Assembly (NCBI GenBank): GCA_964560085.1 | Contig: CAZLKF010000008.1 | Span: 1-51,221 of the forward strand | Length of the DNA: 51,221 bases | Reading direction: 5' to 3' | DNA from: RUG11241 sp964560085 | GTDB taxonomy: Bacteria > Bacillota_I > Bacilli_A > RF39 > UBA660 | Shown: piece by piece, positions 32,138 through 40,468 of the stretch | How positions within the stretch are numbered: position 1 is the first letter of the stretch | Layout of the letters: each line of letters begins with the position of its first letter | Notes under the pieces: generated by a model | Told to the model about the DNA's origin: nothing | What the model saw: the letters and a program-made list of their open reading frames with translations, nothing else | Database searches by the model: none | Made by a program: the position numbers and the translations under genes

Positions 32138-35100
32138 TGAATAAAAAGAAGAAAAATTTAAAGAAAGTTCCTAATGGTGAAAAAGTTAAAAAAATAAAAG
32201 AACCAACAAAAAAAACAACTGAACAAAAAAAGGAAAGCAAGATAAATCTTAAAAAATTCGTTAATAAGTTTGGGGTCTATATTATTGTGTTAATCCTAAT
32301 TATTGCAATTTTGGTAATTGGTTCTTTCGCAATTGGCCTTAAAAAAACTGGTCTTATTTTATTAGGCGTTATATTTATTGGAGTTGCTTTAACAATTATT
32401 AAAAAGAAAAGATTGAAGGTCAAAAGTCCAAAAAATGATGATAATAAAATTGAAAATAAAAAAAATGATATAAAAAAAACACCTCACCGAAAATTAAAAA
32501 TATTTTTAGTTATTGTATTTTCGCTTGGCATTGTTTGTTTTGCATTAGTCGGAATATTTTTCTGGCAAGTAGTTAAAACAGCCGAACCAAAATATGACAT
32601 TACGAAATTATATAATCAAGAGTCAAGTTTAATTTTTGATGCCGACAATAACATAATCGCTGAATTAGCATTTGAAAAACGTGAAGTTGTATCTTACGAA
32701 GAATTACCGGAAGTTTTAGTAAATGCAATATTAGCAACCGAAGATTCACGCTTTTTCCAACATAACGGTTTTGATTTACTTCGTTTTGTTAAAGCTAGTG
32801 CTGGTCAATTATTAGGACGAAATTCAGGTGGAGCTTCGACTCTATCAATGCAAATAAGTAAGAATCGCTTCACTTCTGATGAAGCAAGTGGTTTTGCAGG
32901 TATTTTAAGAAAGTTTCAAGACATATATTTATCAGTTTTTAAGCTTGAAAGAGATTATACCAAAAAAGAAATAATTGAAATTTATGCTAACTCTTTCTAT
33001 ATGGGCGGAAGTTCATATGGAGTTGAACAAGCAAGCCAAACATACTTTGGTAAAAGTGTTAAAGATATCAATCTAGCTGAAGCTTCCCTTCTTGCTGGAT
33101 TATATCAAGCACCAAACTCTCTGGATCCTTTAGTTAATCCTGAAGGAGCAGAAAAAAGAAGACAAACTGTTTTATATCTAATGGAATACCATGGATATAT
33201 CACTAAAGAAGAAAAAGAGATTGCATCGCAATTAACTGTACCAACTTTATTAAAACAGAATGAAAAAGAAAACAACAGACAATATTTAGCATTTATTAAT
33301 ACTGTTATAAAAGAAGTTCAAGAGCGTACTCAGAAAAATCCATATTATACAGCTATGCATATTTATTCCACAATGGATGCTGAAAAACAAGCTCATCTTG
33401 ATAAAATCATGTATACCGATGAATTATTTAAATGGGAAAACCCTGTAGTTGATGCAGGAATAATTGTTTTGAAAACTGGCACTGCAGAAATTGTTGCTGT
33501 TGGTGGTGGACGTAACACTGTTGCCCTAGGCTATAATAATGCAACCGATATTAAGAACCAAATAGGTTCAACTTCTAAACCATTATTTGATTATGGTCCA
33601 GCCATTGAATATAATCACATATCCACATACAATTTAATTGCCGATGAGCCATATGGCTATAGCAGTGGCGGAATATTACAGAATTATGATCGTAAAAACA
33701 TCGGCTTAATAACTACTAGAAATTCTATAAGGGATTCAAGAAATGTTCCCGCTTTGAAAACTTTTCAATCAGTTAAATTATCTAATATTAAAGAATTTGT
33801 CACTAACCTTCACCTTCATCCAGAAAGCGACTTACATGAAGCCCATTCAGTCGGTGGCTACAATGGTGAAAGTCCACTTACATTAGCAGGTGCTTATCAA
33901 ACGATTGCTAATGGTGGTTATTATATTGAACCTCATAGTATTAGAAAAATTGTTTTCCTTGAAACTGGTGAAGAATATAATGTTGTCACTCCAAAAGAAA
34001 AAGCTATGAGTGCTTCAACTGCCTATATGCTTACTGACATGTTAATTACAACTGCAAAAAAATCAATTGGTTCAGCTATTAATGGTGCAACTTTTGCATC
34101 AAAAACTGGAACAACAGATCACTCACCAGCAACGATAAAAGCCCATAAATTCCCAAGTAGTGTTGTCAAGGATTTATGGTATGCTGGATTCAATAAAGAA
34201 TACACTTTAACCGTTTGGTATGGTTATAGTGAAATAAACGATGAATATTATACAAAGCGTGGTAATGCAAGTCATAAGAAATTATTTATTGCTATGGGAA
34301 AAAAATTATTCACAGGAAATAAAATGATGGGACGCCCAAGCAATGTTGTAAGTGTTAATGTGGAAACCGATAGTTATCCAGCTAAATTACCAAGTGAATA
34401 TACTCCAACCAATTTAATTACAAAGGAATTATTTATTGCTGGGACAGAACCAACAGAAATTTCTACAAGGTTTAGTCGTTTAGCAAATGTTACAAATTTA
34501 ACAGGTAATTATGAGAATGGTAAAGTAACGCTTGCGTGGTCACCTATTGCAACACCGGATCCTCTAAATGAAACATTCTTGCGTTCTTCATATGAACCAT
34601 TATTTACAAATAAAGAATATTTCGAAGAATTCATTTTAGAAAGAATTACTTCTGAAACTGAAAGATTTGGAAATTTAGGTTATCGTATATATTTAAAACA
34701 TACTGATGGTAGTCTTGAAGGAATTGATTTTACAACAGGAACTATTTATTCACATACAATTTCTTCTACTAGTCAACCGCTAACATATGTTGTAAAAAGT
34801 GAATATGATATTTTTAACACTAATGCTAGTTCTGGAGCAGAAATTACAATAACATTTAATGATAATGACAACATTGTTACTGCTCATTTAAATGGTGAAC
34901 AAACAATAAATGTTGAAATTGGAGAAACATATGCTGATCCATATCCAGCAGTCAGTGTTCAAGAAAATCTAATAACAGTAACTACACTCGCAACTATCAC
35001 AAAAGAAATAAAAGTTGCAGGAACTGATACTATTGTTTCAACCATCGACAATACTAAAACTGGCAAATATGTTATCGAATATTTAGTCAGATACAAAAAC

Positions 35101-35151
35101 TATGAACAAACGTTGAAACGTTACATTAATGTTATAGAAAAAGACATATGA
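32137..35151 (+). CDS. ponA: Class A penicillin-binding protein (PBP1) with extra membrane helices and C-terminal Ig-like domain
   Basis: A 1004-residue bifunctional peptidoglycan synthase. The glycosyltransferase has catalytic E202 (ATEDSRFFQHNGFD) and the STLSMQISKN motif. The transpeptidase has the S-T-S-K motif near 477, SRN near 533 and KTG near 655. Unusually, the N-terminus carries about 45 Lys-rich residues and two added TM helices (about 47-66 and 71-88). A further charged linker precedes the normal anchor (121-143). After the transpeptidase there is a fibronectin-like stretch and a DUF5011-type Ig-like unit (about 915-1004). GGAGAATTATA precedes the ATG. GpsB nearby is its expected partner. 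Confidence 0.94.
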   Translation: MNKKKKNLKKVPNGEKVKKIKEPTKKTTEQKKESKINLKKFVNKFGVYIIVLILIIAILVIGSFAIGLKKTGLILLGVIFIGVALTIIKKKRLKVKSPKNDDNKIENKKNDIKKTPHRKLKIFLVIVFSLGIVCFALVGIFFWQVVKTAEPKYDITKLYNQESSLIFDADNNIIAELAFEKREVVSYEELPEVLVNAILATEDSRFFQHNGFDLLRFVKASAGQLLGRNSGGASTLSMQISKNRFTSDEASGFAGILRKFQDIYLSVFKLERDYTKKEIIEIYANSFYMGGSSYGVEQASQTYFGKSVKDINLAEASLLAGLYQAPNSLDPLVNPEGAEKRRQTVLYLMEYHGYITKEEKEIASQLTVPTLLKQNEKENNRQYLAFINTVIKEVQERTQKNPYYTAMHIYSTMDAEKQAHLDKIMYTDELFKWENPVVDAGIIVLKTGTAEIVAVGGGRNTVALGYNNATDIKNQIGSTSKPLFDYGPAIEYNHISTYNLIADEPYGYSSGGILQNYDRKNIGLITTRNSIRDSRNVPALKTFQSVKLSNIKEFVTNLHLHPESDLHEAHSVGGYNGESPLTLAGAYQTIANGGYYIEPHSIRKIVFLETGEEYNVVTPKEKAMSASTAYMLTDMLITTAKKSIGSAINGATFASKTGTTDHSPATIKAHKFPSSVVKDLWYAGFNKEYTLTVWYGYSEINDEYYTKRGNASHKKLFIAMGKKLFTGNKMMGRPSNVVSVNVETDSYPAKLPSEYTPTNLITKELFIAGTEPTEISTRFSRLANVTNLTGNYENGKVTLAWSPIATPDPLNETFLRSSYEPLFTNKEYFEEFILERITSETERFGNLGYRIYLKHTDGSLEGIDFTTGTIYSHTISSTSQPLTYVVKSEYDIFNTNASSGAEITITFNDNDNIVTAHLNGEQTINVEIGETYADPYPAVSVQENLITVTTLATITKEIKVAGTDTIVSTIDNTKTGKYVIEYLVRYKNYEQTLKRYINVIEKDI

Positions 35152-35172
35152 TAAATTTCATATGTCTTTTTT
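35138..35172. terminator. Bidirectional terminator between ponA and nth
   Basis: AAAAGACATATGA and TCATATGTCTTTT pair over 13 bases with a 6-base loop. A and T runs on the flanks serve both converging genes. Confidence 0.85.
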
Positions 35173-35766
35173 GCAATATTTTTTTAACTTACAATTTTCA
35201 CAATTAGGCTTTATAGCTTTGCAATGATAACGTCCAAAAAAAATTAATTGATGATGAATTTTTCTTAAATCTTCCTTAGGAATTATTTTAGTAAGCTTTT
35301 TTTCTATTATAAAAACATCATCGTCAATTTTGGCAATTTTCAAACGTTTAGCAATTCTTTTTATATGAGTATCAACAGCTAAAAAAGGTTCATTATATAT
35401 CTCTGATAAGAAAACATTGGCCGTTTTCCGCCCTACACCATTTAAAGATTCTATATATTCACGATCATTAGTTAAAGGCTTTTGCAATAATTTGTTGCTT
35501 ATATCAAGAATATTCTTGGCTTTAACATGATAAGTACCTATTGGCTTAATAATATTTTCAATGTCACTCAATGATGCTGAAGCTAATGCTTCCAAACTTG
35601 GATATTTATCAAATAGAATAGCTGTTACTTCATTAACACGTTTATCTGTTGTTTGAGCACTTAACATCACGGCTAATAATAGTTCATAATCTTTGTTATA
35701 ATTCAACTCACATCTAGCATTAGGAAAAAGCTCATCTAGATATGCAATTAATTCATCAATCTTCAT
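35158..35766 (-). CDS. nth: Endonuclease III
   Basis: A 202-residue DNA glycosylase/AP lyase for oxidised pyrimidines. The helix-hairpin-helix LNGVGRKTANVFL holds the catalytic Lys, and VDTHIKRIAKRL holds the catalytic Asp. The 4Fe-4S loop C182-x6-C189-x2-C192-x5-C198 is complete. It overlaps the end of dnaD by 11 bases, with no strong ribosome site, so translation probably depends on dnaD. The dnaD-nth pairing is typical of Bacilli. Confidence 0.95.
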   Translation of the reverse strand: MKIDELIAYLDELFPNARCELNYNKDYELLLAVMLSAQTTDKRVNEVTAILFDKYPSLEALASASLSDIENIIKPIGTYHVKAKNILDISNKLLQKPLTNDREYIESLNGVGRKTANVFLSEIYNEPFLAVDTHIKRIAKRLKIAKIDDDVFIIEKKLTKIIPKEDLRKIHHQLIFFGRYHCKAIKPNCENCKLKKYCKKDI

Positions 35767-36397
35767 TTAAATAATCATACTCAAACAACTTTTTTGTTTC
35801 TTTCTTAGTCTTTTTATATTCTCTTTTACTATTTTCAACGTCAATTTTATTTTTAAGCCCTTTTTGCTGCCAATCAGCTAATATATGATCTATATATCGC
35901 AGATTACGAACCCCATTATAAATAGCTTCACTTAAAGCGCATGACACTAATTCCTCACCATATTCTTCATCAAATTTACCAATAACCATAAATTCATTAG
36001 GTGAAAGAGTACGCCCAAATTCACGTTCAAACATATCATATAAATTCGACTTGTTTTCTTCTTTTTCGGTTTCTTCATTTACAACATTAAAAGCTAATTT
36101 TTTGTATAGTTTTTCAATATCTAAATATTCTTGATGAATATTTCCCTCTTTAACCATTTTTATTTCGATGACATCTTTAGTTGTTAAATTGTTAATTGTA
36201 TTCAAAACATCTTCAAATGATAAACCTAAATCTTTACTTATTTTTTCGGCATCAAAAACCAAACTTTTTTCATTTAGTAAATAAATTAAAAAGATAAGTT
36301 CTGATTCATCTAAATTCATTTTTTTATAATTCTCAAGTAATTTTCTTGGAAAAGTTAAAGAACTATCTTTTAGTAAATTAACAATTTTTTCTAACAT
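35756..36397 (-). CDS. dnaD: DNA replication initiation protein DnaD
   Basis: 213 residues. The N-terminal winged-helix part (about 1-100) has DESELIFLIYLLNEK. The C-terminal DnaD domain (PF07261) runs LYDMFEREFGRTLSPNEF...YGEELVSCALSEAIYNGVRNLRYIDHILADW, ending in a Lys-rich tail. It acts in primosome loading with DnaA and DnaB. GGTGATATA precedes the ATG. It lies 8 bases after cca and overlaps nth. Confidence 0.92.
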   Translation of the reverse strand: MLEKIVNLLKDSSLTFPRKLLENYKKMNLDESELIFLIYLLNEKSLVFDAEKISKDLGLSFEDVLNTINNLTTKDVIEIKMVKEGNIHQEYLDIEKLYKKLAFNVVNEETEKEENKSNLYDMFEREFGRTLSPNEFMVIGKFDEEYGEELVSCALSEAIYNGVRNLRYIDHILADWQQKGLKNKIDVENSKREYKKTKKETKKLFEYDYLNED

Positions 36398-36405
36398 TAT
36401 ATCAC

Positions 36406-37497
36406 CTACTTATATTGATTTTTTATATATGACTTTAAAATCCTTTTTTTATTACTTAATTTATTATACAGGATTTTTCTTTCTAAATCAAAAAATATTT
36501 CTTTTAAAAACGCATCAGGCTTTCTTTCAAGAATTTCACAAATTTCTAATACAGTAATATCAATATCTTCAATTCGCTTAATTTGTAATGAATTATAAGC
36601 TTTAGTAATATTTACTTTATCTATATCTTTTAATTCACCTACTATTTGTGATATATATAAACCATAATGATAGAGATTATAATTATCTAACACGCTTTCA
36701 TGCAATAATTGTCTTATATACTTAATTTGATCCTTCTCAGGCTTGTTGAAAGGATATTTATTAGTACCTTCTAATTGAGCCCAAATGGCAATTCCTGGCA
36801 CCTTTGTATTAATCTTAGATAGATTGCTCAAACCTAGATATTTTGTTAAACCTAGTTCTTCTATAGTGGAAATACCCTTATTTACATTCTGACTATTAAA
36901 TATTCTATCAAGCTCCGCTTTTTTTCGATAAAAAGATAGATTTAATAATAGATTTCCATTATTTTTAATAGCTTTTTTTAGTTCGTCATCTATTTCGAAA
37001 TCTAAAACAGTTGCAAATCTAATTGCTCTTAAAATTCTAAAACTATCAACCTGCATACTTTCATTAGGATCAATAACGCATTTTATAATTTTATTGTCAA
37101 TGTCTTTTCTACCATTAAGTAAATCTATATAATTACCATCGGCATCAATGCAAATTGTATTAATAGTAAAATCGCGACGCTTTAAGTCTAACGATAAATC
37201 ATTTATATATTCAACTTTACTAGGAATACGATTATTAATATACTTCATTTCTGTCCTAAAAGTTGTTATTTCAAAACGAATATTTTTATATATTAGGGTT
37301 ACACTTCCATATTCTTCTTTTGGTAAGATTGCTTCATTAAAAATTTGCTTTAAATTTTTAGGAGTTGCCGATGTACAAATATCAACATCATCACTTTTTT
37401 TATTAATGTATAAATCACGAACATAACCACCAACGATATATGCTTCAAATCCGTTGTCTGTTATTATTCTTAATAATTCTTTAGTAACCTCTAGCAA
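36406..37497 (-). CDS. cca: CCA-adding tRNA nucleotidyltransferase
   Basis: A 363-residue class II nucleotidyltransferase. The active site has GGYVRD then SDDVDICTSA (GGxVRD and DxD), the flexible motif RRDFTINTICIDADGNYIDLLNGRKDI, and RILRAIRFATVLDFEIDDE. The C-terminus is shorter than the roughly 400-residue Bacillus enzyme. It repairs or adds the CCA end; the one tRNA in this window already encodes CCA. A TTG start at 37495-37497 is used, with AAGGAG nine bases upstream, just past the hup terminator. Confidence 0.9.
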   Translation of the reverse strand: MLEVTKELLRIITDNGFEAYIVGGYVRDLYINKKSDDVDICTSATPKNLKQIFNEAILPKEEYGSVTLIYKNIRFEITTFRTEMKYINNRIPSKVEYINDLSLDLKRRDFTINTICIDADGNYIDLLNGRKDIDNKIIKCVIDPNESMQVDSFRILRAIRFATVLDFEIDDELKKAIKNNGNLLLNLSFYRKKAELDRIFNSQNVNKGISTIEELGLTKYLGLSNLSKINTKVPGIAIWAQLEGTNKYPFNKPEKDQIKYIRQLLHESVLDNYNLYHYGLYISQIVGELKDIDKVNITKAYNSLQIKRIEDIDITVLEICEILERKPDAFLKEIFFDLERKILYNKLSNKKRILKSYIKNQYK

Positions 37498-37515
37498 GAC
37501 AATTAACTCCTTCCG

Positions 37516-37542
37516 AAAAAAAAAGGTTTACAAAAACCTTTT
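37516..37542 (-). terminator. hup terminator
   Basis: AAAAGGTTT and AAACCTTTT around ACAA, then a run of nine T on the minus strand. Confidence 0.85.
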
Positions 37543-37813
37543 AATTTAAAGCTTCTTTAAGTTTTGAGCCAGCTTTTACTGTTGCAGCAACTCTTGCTGG
37601 AATCATTACTTTAGCGCCTGTTCTAGGATTGCGAGCTTCCTTTGCTGGTTTATTCTTTGCAGCAAAAGTACAGAAACCTGTTAAAGTTACTTTTCCGTTC
37701 TCCTTTAATCCTTTGATTACTCCACCCATCATTGCATCTAATGCACGAGTAGCATCAGCTTTTGTTAAGCCTGTTTCTGCAGCCATGTAATTTACTAAAT
37801 CTGCTTTTGACAT
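37541..37813 (-). CDS. hup: HU-family DNA-binding protein
   Basis: A 90-residue nucleoid protein. It has the HU signature: SKADLVNYMAAETGLTKADATRALDAM at the start, the GFCTFAAKNKPAKEARNPRTGAKVMIPA beta-arm with the conserved RNP, and the KAGSKLKEAL end. GGGAGG precedes the ATG. It is monocistronic with its own promoter and terminator. Confidence 0.96.
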   Translation of the reverse strand: MSKADLVNYMAAETGLTKADATRALDAMMGGVIKGLKENGKVTLTGFCTFAAKNKPAKEARNPRTGAKVMIPARVAATVKAGSKLKEALN

Positions 37814-37828
37814 TTTAAATACCTCCCT

Positions 37829-37853
37829 ATTGTTAAGCTATATTGCTTACAAT
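37829..37853 (-). promoter_or_regulatory. Inverted repeat in the hup leader
   Basis: TTGTTAAGC and GCTTACAA around TATATT, between the promoter and the ribosome site. It could be a leader hairpin or an operator; no factor is known. Confidence 0.35.
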
Positions 37854-37856
37854 CTA

Positions 37857-37885
37857 AATATAGCAGATTTCAATAGTAAAATCAA
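37857..37885 (-). promoter_or_regulatory. hup promoter
   Basis: On the minus strand, TTGATT (37880-37885), a 17-base spacer ending in TGC, and TATATT (37857-37862). Confidence 0.65.
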
Positions 37886-37900
37886 GACTTTTTAGGTATT

Positions 37901-38698
37901 TTATAAGTTTTTTATTGTAATATAATTGATATCTTCCTTGTAAAAACAATCAAGCTTATGAAGAATACCTGTTCCTTCACTTAATTTTGTGATTCCTCCA
38001 CTAATAATTACAGATATCTCTTTGTTTTTAAATGAATTCCGTACATTTTGACCAAAAATTTTTTTGTTTGGAGTAATAAATCCAAAATTTCCAGGTATAA
38101 AATGAGGAACCAATCCATTGTGAGTATGACCACACAATACTAATTGAAAATCTTTTAATAATTCATAGAACGGCTCTTCTTTTAAATGAAATGGCGTATG
38201 AACCAATAAAACATTGTACTCTTTTTTTATAATACTTATTTTTTTCATTTCATTTTGCAAAACGATACTATTTTTATATTCATCTTCATAATATTTGTCT
38301 GATGGAGTAAAGCCATAAAAACAAATATCATTTTCAACATATTGTGAATTATTTAAAACTACAACATTATTGATTTCTTTTAATTTTAGATACCAATTAT
38401 TGTTATTTAAATCTTTATATTTTCTTAGATCATGATTGCCTAAACCGACAATTACTTTAGCTGTTTTTGAAAGTTCCATAAAAAAACTTTCTAATTTCAT
38501 CATCATTGATTCAGTAACATCTATATTATCGACTAAATCCCCAGTTATGCATATATAACTAGGGTTTAATTCTTTTACTTTATTTATTATATTATCCAAT
38601 TTGACATCATTAAAATTTTTCGAATAATGAATATCAGAAAAATGGACAATCGAAAACTCTTTTTTTCCATTTAATACATAGTTGTTAATTTTTAACAT
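37901..38698 (-). CDS. Metallophosphoesterase (YkuE/YaeI-like)
   Basis: A 265-residue calcineurin-like phosphoesterase. All metal motifs are present: FSDIHYSKN (D-x-H), ITGDLVDN (GDxxD), GLGNHD (GNHD), LLVHTPFH and LCGHTHNG (GHTH). There is no signal peptide, so it is probably at the cytoplasmic face. Relatives act on cyclic nucleotides or lipid head groups; the substrate is open. AGGTGAATAT precedes the ATG. It follows the 26-residue membrane peptide gene and may share its promoter. Confidence 0.85.
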   Translation of the reverse strand: MLKINNYVLNGKKEFSIVHFSDIHYSKNFNDVKLDNIINKVKELNPSYICITGDLVDNIDVTESMMMKLESFFMELSKTAKVIVGLGNHDLRKYKDLNNNNWYLKLKEINNVVVLNNSQYVENDICFYGFTPSDKYYEDEYKNSIVLQNEMKKISIIKKEYNVLLVHTPFHLKEEPFYELLKDFQLVLCGHTHNGLVPHFIPGNFGFITPNKKIFGQNVRNSFKNKEISVIISGGITKLSEGTGILHKLDCFYKEDINYITIKNL

Positions 38699-38759
38699 AT
38701 ATTCACCTATTTAATTATATGATTAGTATTTAAAATACTGCCATAAATAAGTTTATATA

Positions 38760-38840
38760 CTACACCATTTGAATCCAAATGTAAACATAGGATGCTAATA
38801 ATAGTAATGATAAACTTGTGCAAATAATTTTTTTTGTCAT
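38760..38840 (-). CDS. 26-residue single-TM membrane peptide
   Basis: A very short open frame starts MTKK, then a Leu-rich hydrophobic helix (residues 5-22), and ends IQMV. An AGGAAGTGG ribosome site lies 6 bases ahead of the ATG at 38840, and a good promoter lies 20 bases further upstream, just behind the proS terminator. The basic start and hydrophobic body fit a small membrane peptide, for example a regulator or a type I toxin-like peptide. No homologue can be named. The phosphoesterase gene follows 61 bases on. Confidence 0.5.
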   Translation of the reverse strand: MTKKIICTSLSLLLLASYVYIWIQMV

Positions 38841-38860
38841 TTTAACCACTTCCTATTTTG

Positions 38861-38889
38861 ACTATATCATATAAGATTTTCACTTTCAA
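38861..38889 (-). promoter_or_regulatory. Promoter of the 26-residue peptide and phosphoesterase
   Basis: On the minus strand, TTGAAA (38884-38889), a 17-base spacer and TATAGT (38861-38866). Confidence 0.55.
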
Positions 38890-38890
38890 C

Positions 38891-38919
38891 AAAAAAGAAC
38901 TTATCGTATGACAAGTTCT
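38891..38919 (-). terminator. proS terminator
   Basis: AGAACTT and AAGTTCT enclose a smaller inner stem, with six T following on the minus strand. It contains the proS stop codon. Confidence 0.75.
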
Positions 38920-40175
38920 GTAAACTTTTCAAATATTTGTTCTTTAGTAAGTATTTCTTTGGTATCATCTTTTGTTTTCTCAAGTTCGATCATTGTTTCT
39001 TGAGTGTTATTACCTAATATAGCAATATAAGGAATTCCAAGTATCTTGGCATTTCTTATTTTTTTACCAATAGTATCATTAGTGTCATCAATAATAACTG
39101 GAATATTTTTACTTATTAATTCGTTATATAGATTTTCAGCTTCCATTATTCTTTCGTTATTACTAATAATATAAATATAATATGGAGCAACACTTAATGG
39201 AAGTGAGAAACCTATAATTTCGTCATTATGTTTAATGACATTATTTTCATAAATTACTCCTAGTATACGACTAACTCCGATTCCATAACACCCCATATAA
39301 AATGGTTTAATTTCATTATTTTGATCAGTGTATTTAATGTTCATACTTTCAGAATATTTCGTTCCTAAAGCAAAAATATGACCCAATTCAATTGCCTTCA
39401 TTTTAGCTAAATTGCTAATATCCGTAATATTATATTCTTTATTCAAATATTCTTGATAATTTTCTTTTTCTAAGACCTCAACATTAAGACCAATATTTCC
39501 ATCATAAAGAATAGTATCTTCGCCTGAATCAGAAATAACCATCATTTCCTCAGAACGAGTTCCACCAATTGTTCCATTGTCAGCCGCAACTGCTACTAAT
39601 TTTAGGTCCAATTCGGCAAAAATATCGAAATAAGCTTGTTTTATTTTATCATATGTTATATTTAAAGATTCATTGGTATCATCAAATGAATATAAGTCAA
39701 ACATTAAAAATTCTTTTCCACGATATAAATAGCCACGATTTCTAATTTCATTTCTAAATTTTTTTCCTATTTGATAAAATGAAACTGGTAATTGTTTATA
39801 TGAAATGACTCGATTTTCAACAAATTTAGTAACAGCCTCTTCAGCAGTTGGTGCTAAACAATAGTTCTCTTTATCTGTCTTAACTGTTAACATTACACCA
39901 TCATTAATGTATTTATCAAATCTACCAGATGAACGCCATAATTCTTCTTGTTGAAGAAGTGGTACTTCTAATTCAATGCTATCAGCTTTATCCATATGTT
40001 TTTTAATAATTTTCTCAACATTGTCTTGCACTCTTAAAACAATATTATCGTAGGCGTATAAACCACTCCCATATTGCTTTATTTGTCCCGTCTGTAAAAG
40101 AATATCTTGACCTGGATACATTTTATCGAGTTCAGTCAATTTAATATTTTTAAGGCCCATTTTTGATACTTTCAT
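38901..40175 (-). CDS. proS: Prolyl-tRNA synthetase lacking the INS editing domain
   Basis: A 424-residue class II synthetase. Motif 2 is GKKFRNEIRNRGYLYRGKEFLMFDLYSF near 137-165, and motif 3 is MGCYGIGVSR near 290. The anticodon-binding domain fills the C-terminus. Bacterial ProRS is usually about 570 residues, with a roughly 180-residue YbaK-like INS domain between motifs 2 and 3 that clears Ala-tRNA-Pro. Here only about 125 residues separate the motifs and INS is absent, so any editing must act in trans. AAGGAAGAG precedes the ATG. Regulated by the upstream T-box; the tRNA-Pro gene lies 18 bases ahead. Confidence 0.93.
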   Translation of the reverse strand: MKVSKMGLKNIKLTELDKMYPGQDILLQTGQIKQYGSGLYAYDNIVLRVQDNVEKIIKKHMDKADSIELEVPLLQQEELWRSSGRFDKYINDGVMLTVKTDKENYCLAPTAEEAVTKFVENRVISYKQLPVSFYQIGKKFRNEIRNRGYLYRGKEFLMFDLYSFDDTNESLNITYDKIKQAYFDIFAELDLKLVAVAADNGTIGGTRSEEMMVISDSGEDTILYDGNIGLNVEVLEKENYQEYLNKEYNITDISNLAKMKAIELGHIFALGTKYSESMNIKYTDQNNEIKPFYMGCYGIGVSRILGVIYENNVIKHNDEIIGFSLPLSVAPYYIYIISNNERIMEAENLYNELISKNIPVIIDDTNDTIGKKIRNAKILGIPYIAILGNNTQETMIELEKTKDDTKEILTKEQIFEKFTELVIR

Positions 40176-40193
40176 AAATCTCTTCCTTTCATT

Positions 40194-40270
40194 TGGTCGG
40201 AAAGATGGGATTTGAACCCACGACCTCCTGGTCCCGAACCAGGTGCTCTACCAAATTAAGCTACTTTCCG
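40194..40270 (-). tRNA. tRNA-Pro (anticodon CGG)
   Basis: 77 bases with encoded CCA. The acceptor stem is CGGAAAG/CTTTCCG, with the C1-G72 pair typical of tRNA-Pro and discriminator A73. The anticodon arm is CCTGG, loop TTCGGGA, CCAGG, so the anticodon is CGG (40234-40236) and reads CCG. The T arm is GTGGG-TTCAAAT-CCCAT. It lies 3 bases after the T tract of the T-box terminator and just before proS on the same transcript, so it should be made only by read-through. RNase P and a 3' cut would free it from the proS message. Confidence 0.96.
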
Positions 40271-40272
40271 TT

Positions 40273-40313
40273 AAAAAAAGATGATACAAGGAGTGCTTTT
40301 GCACGGTACCATC
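40273..40313 (-). terminator. T-box intrinsic terminator ahead of tRNA-Pro and proS
   Basis: On the minus strand GATGGTAC pairs with GTATCATC (one G-U), with an inner GTGC/GCAC hairpin and a tract of seven T. The 5' half is the conserved T-box sequence, so forming the antiterminator would disrupt it. Confidence 0.85.
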
Positions 40314-40462
40314 CTATATTTACTTAATTTTAATAACGGTTTTACCCGGGAATTTTTAATTCCTCTCCGAAGGCCGGATTTATAGATTTTGTAACTTGTT
40401 TCCACTATACCAAGCTCACTAATACAAAAGGTACTATAAAATTCCTTCATCAATCGATTTAC
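40280..40462 (-). promoter_or_regulatory. T-box leader controlling tRNA-Pro(CGG) and proS
   Basis: A tRNA-sensing leader about 180 bases long. The T-box AGGATGGTACCGTG (40302-40315) matches the consensus AGGGUGGUACCGCG. Its UGGU bulge can pair with the 3' ACCA of an uncharged tRNA with A73, as the downstream tRNA-Pro has. Stem I is visible: TTTATAG/CTATAAA (40434-40440 and 40379-40385), then TTTTGTA/TACAAAA (40423-40429 and 40387-40393), an AGUA element, and an AGCTTG/CAAGTT distal stem. I cannot place the Pro specifier codon with confidence: CCU near 40429-40431 and CCG near the stem base are both possible, and neither lies in the classic position. Confidence 0.85.
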
Positions 40463-40468
40463 GAGTTG

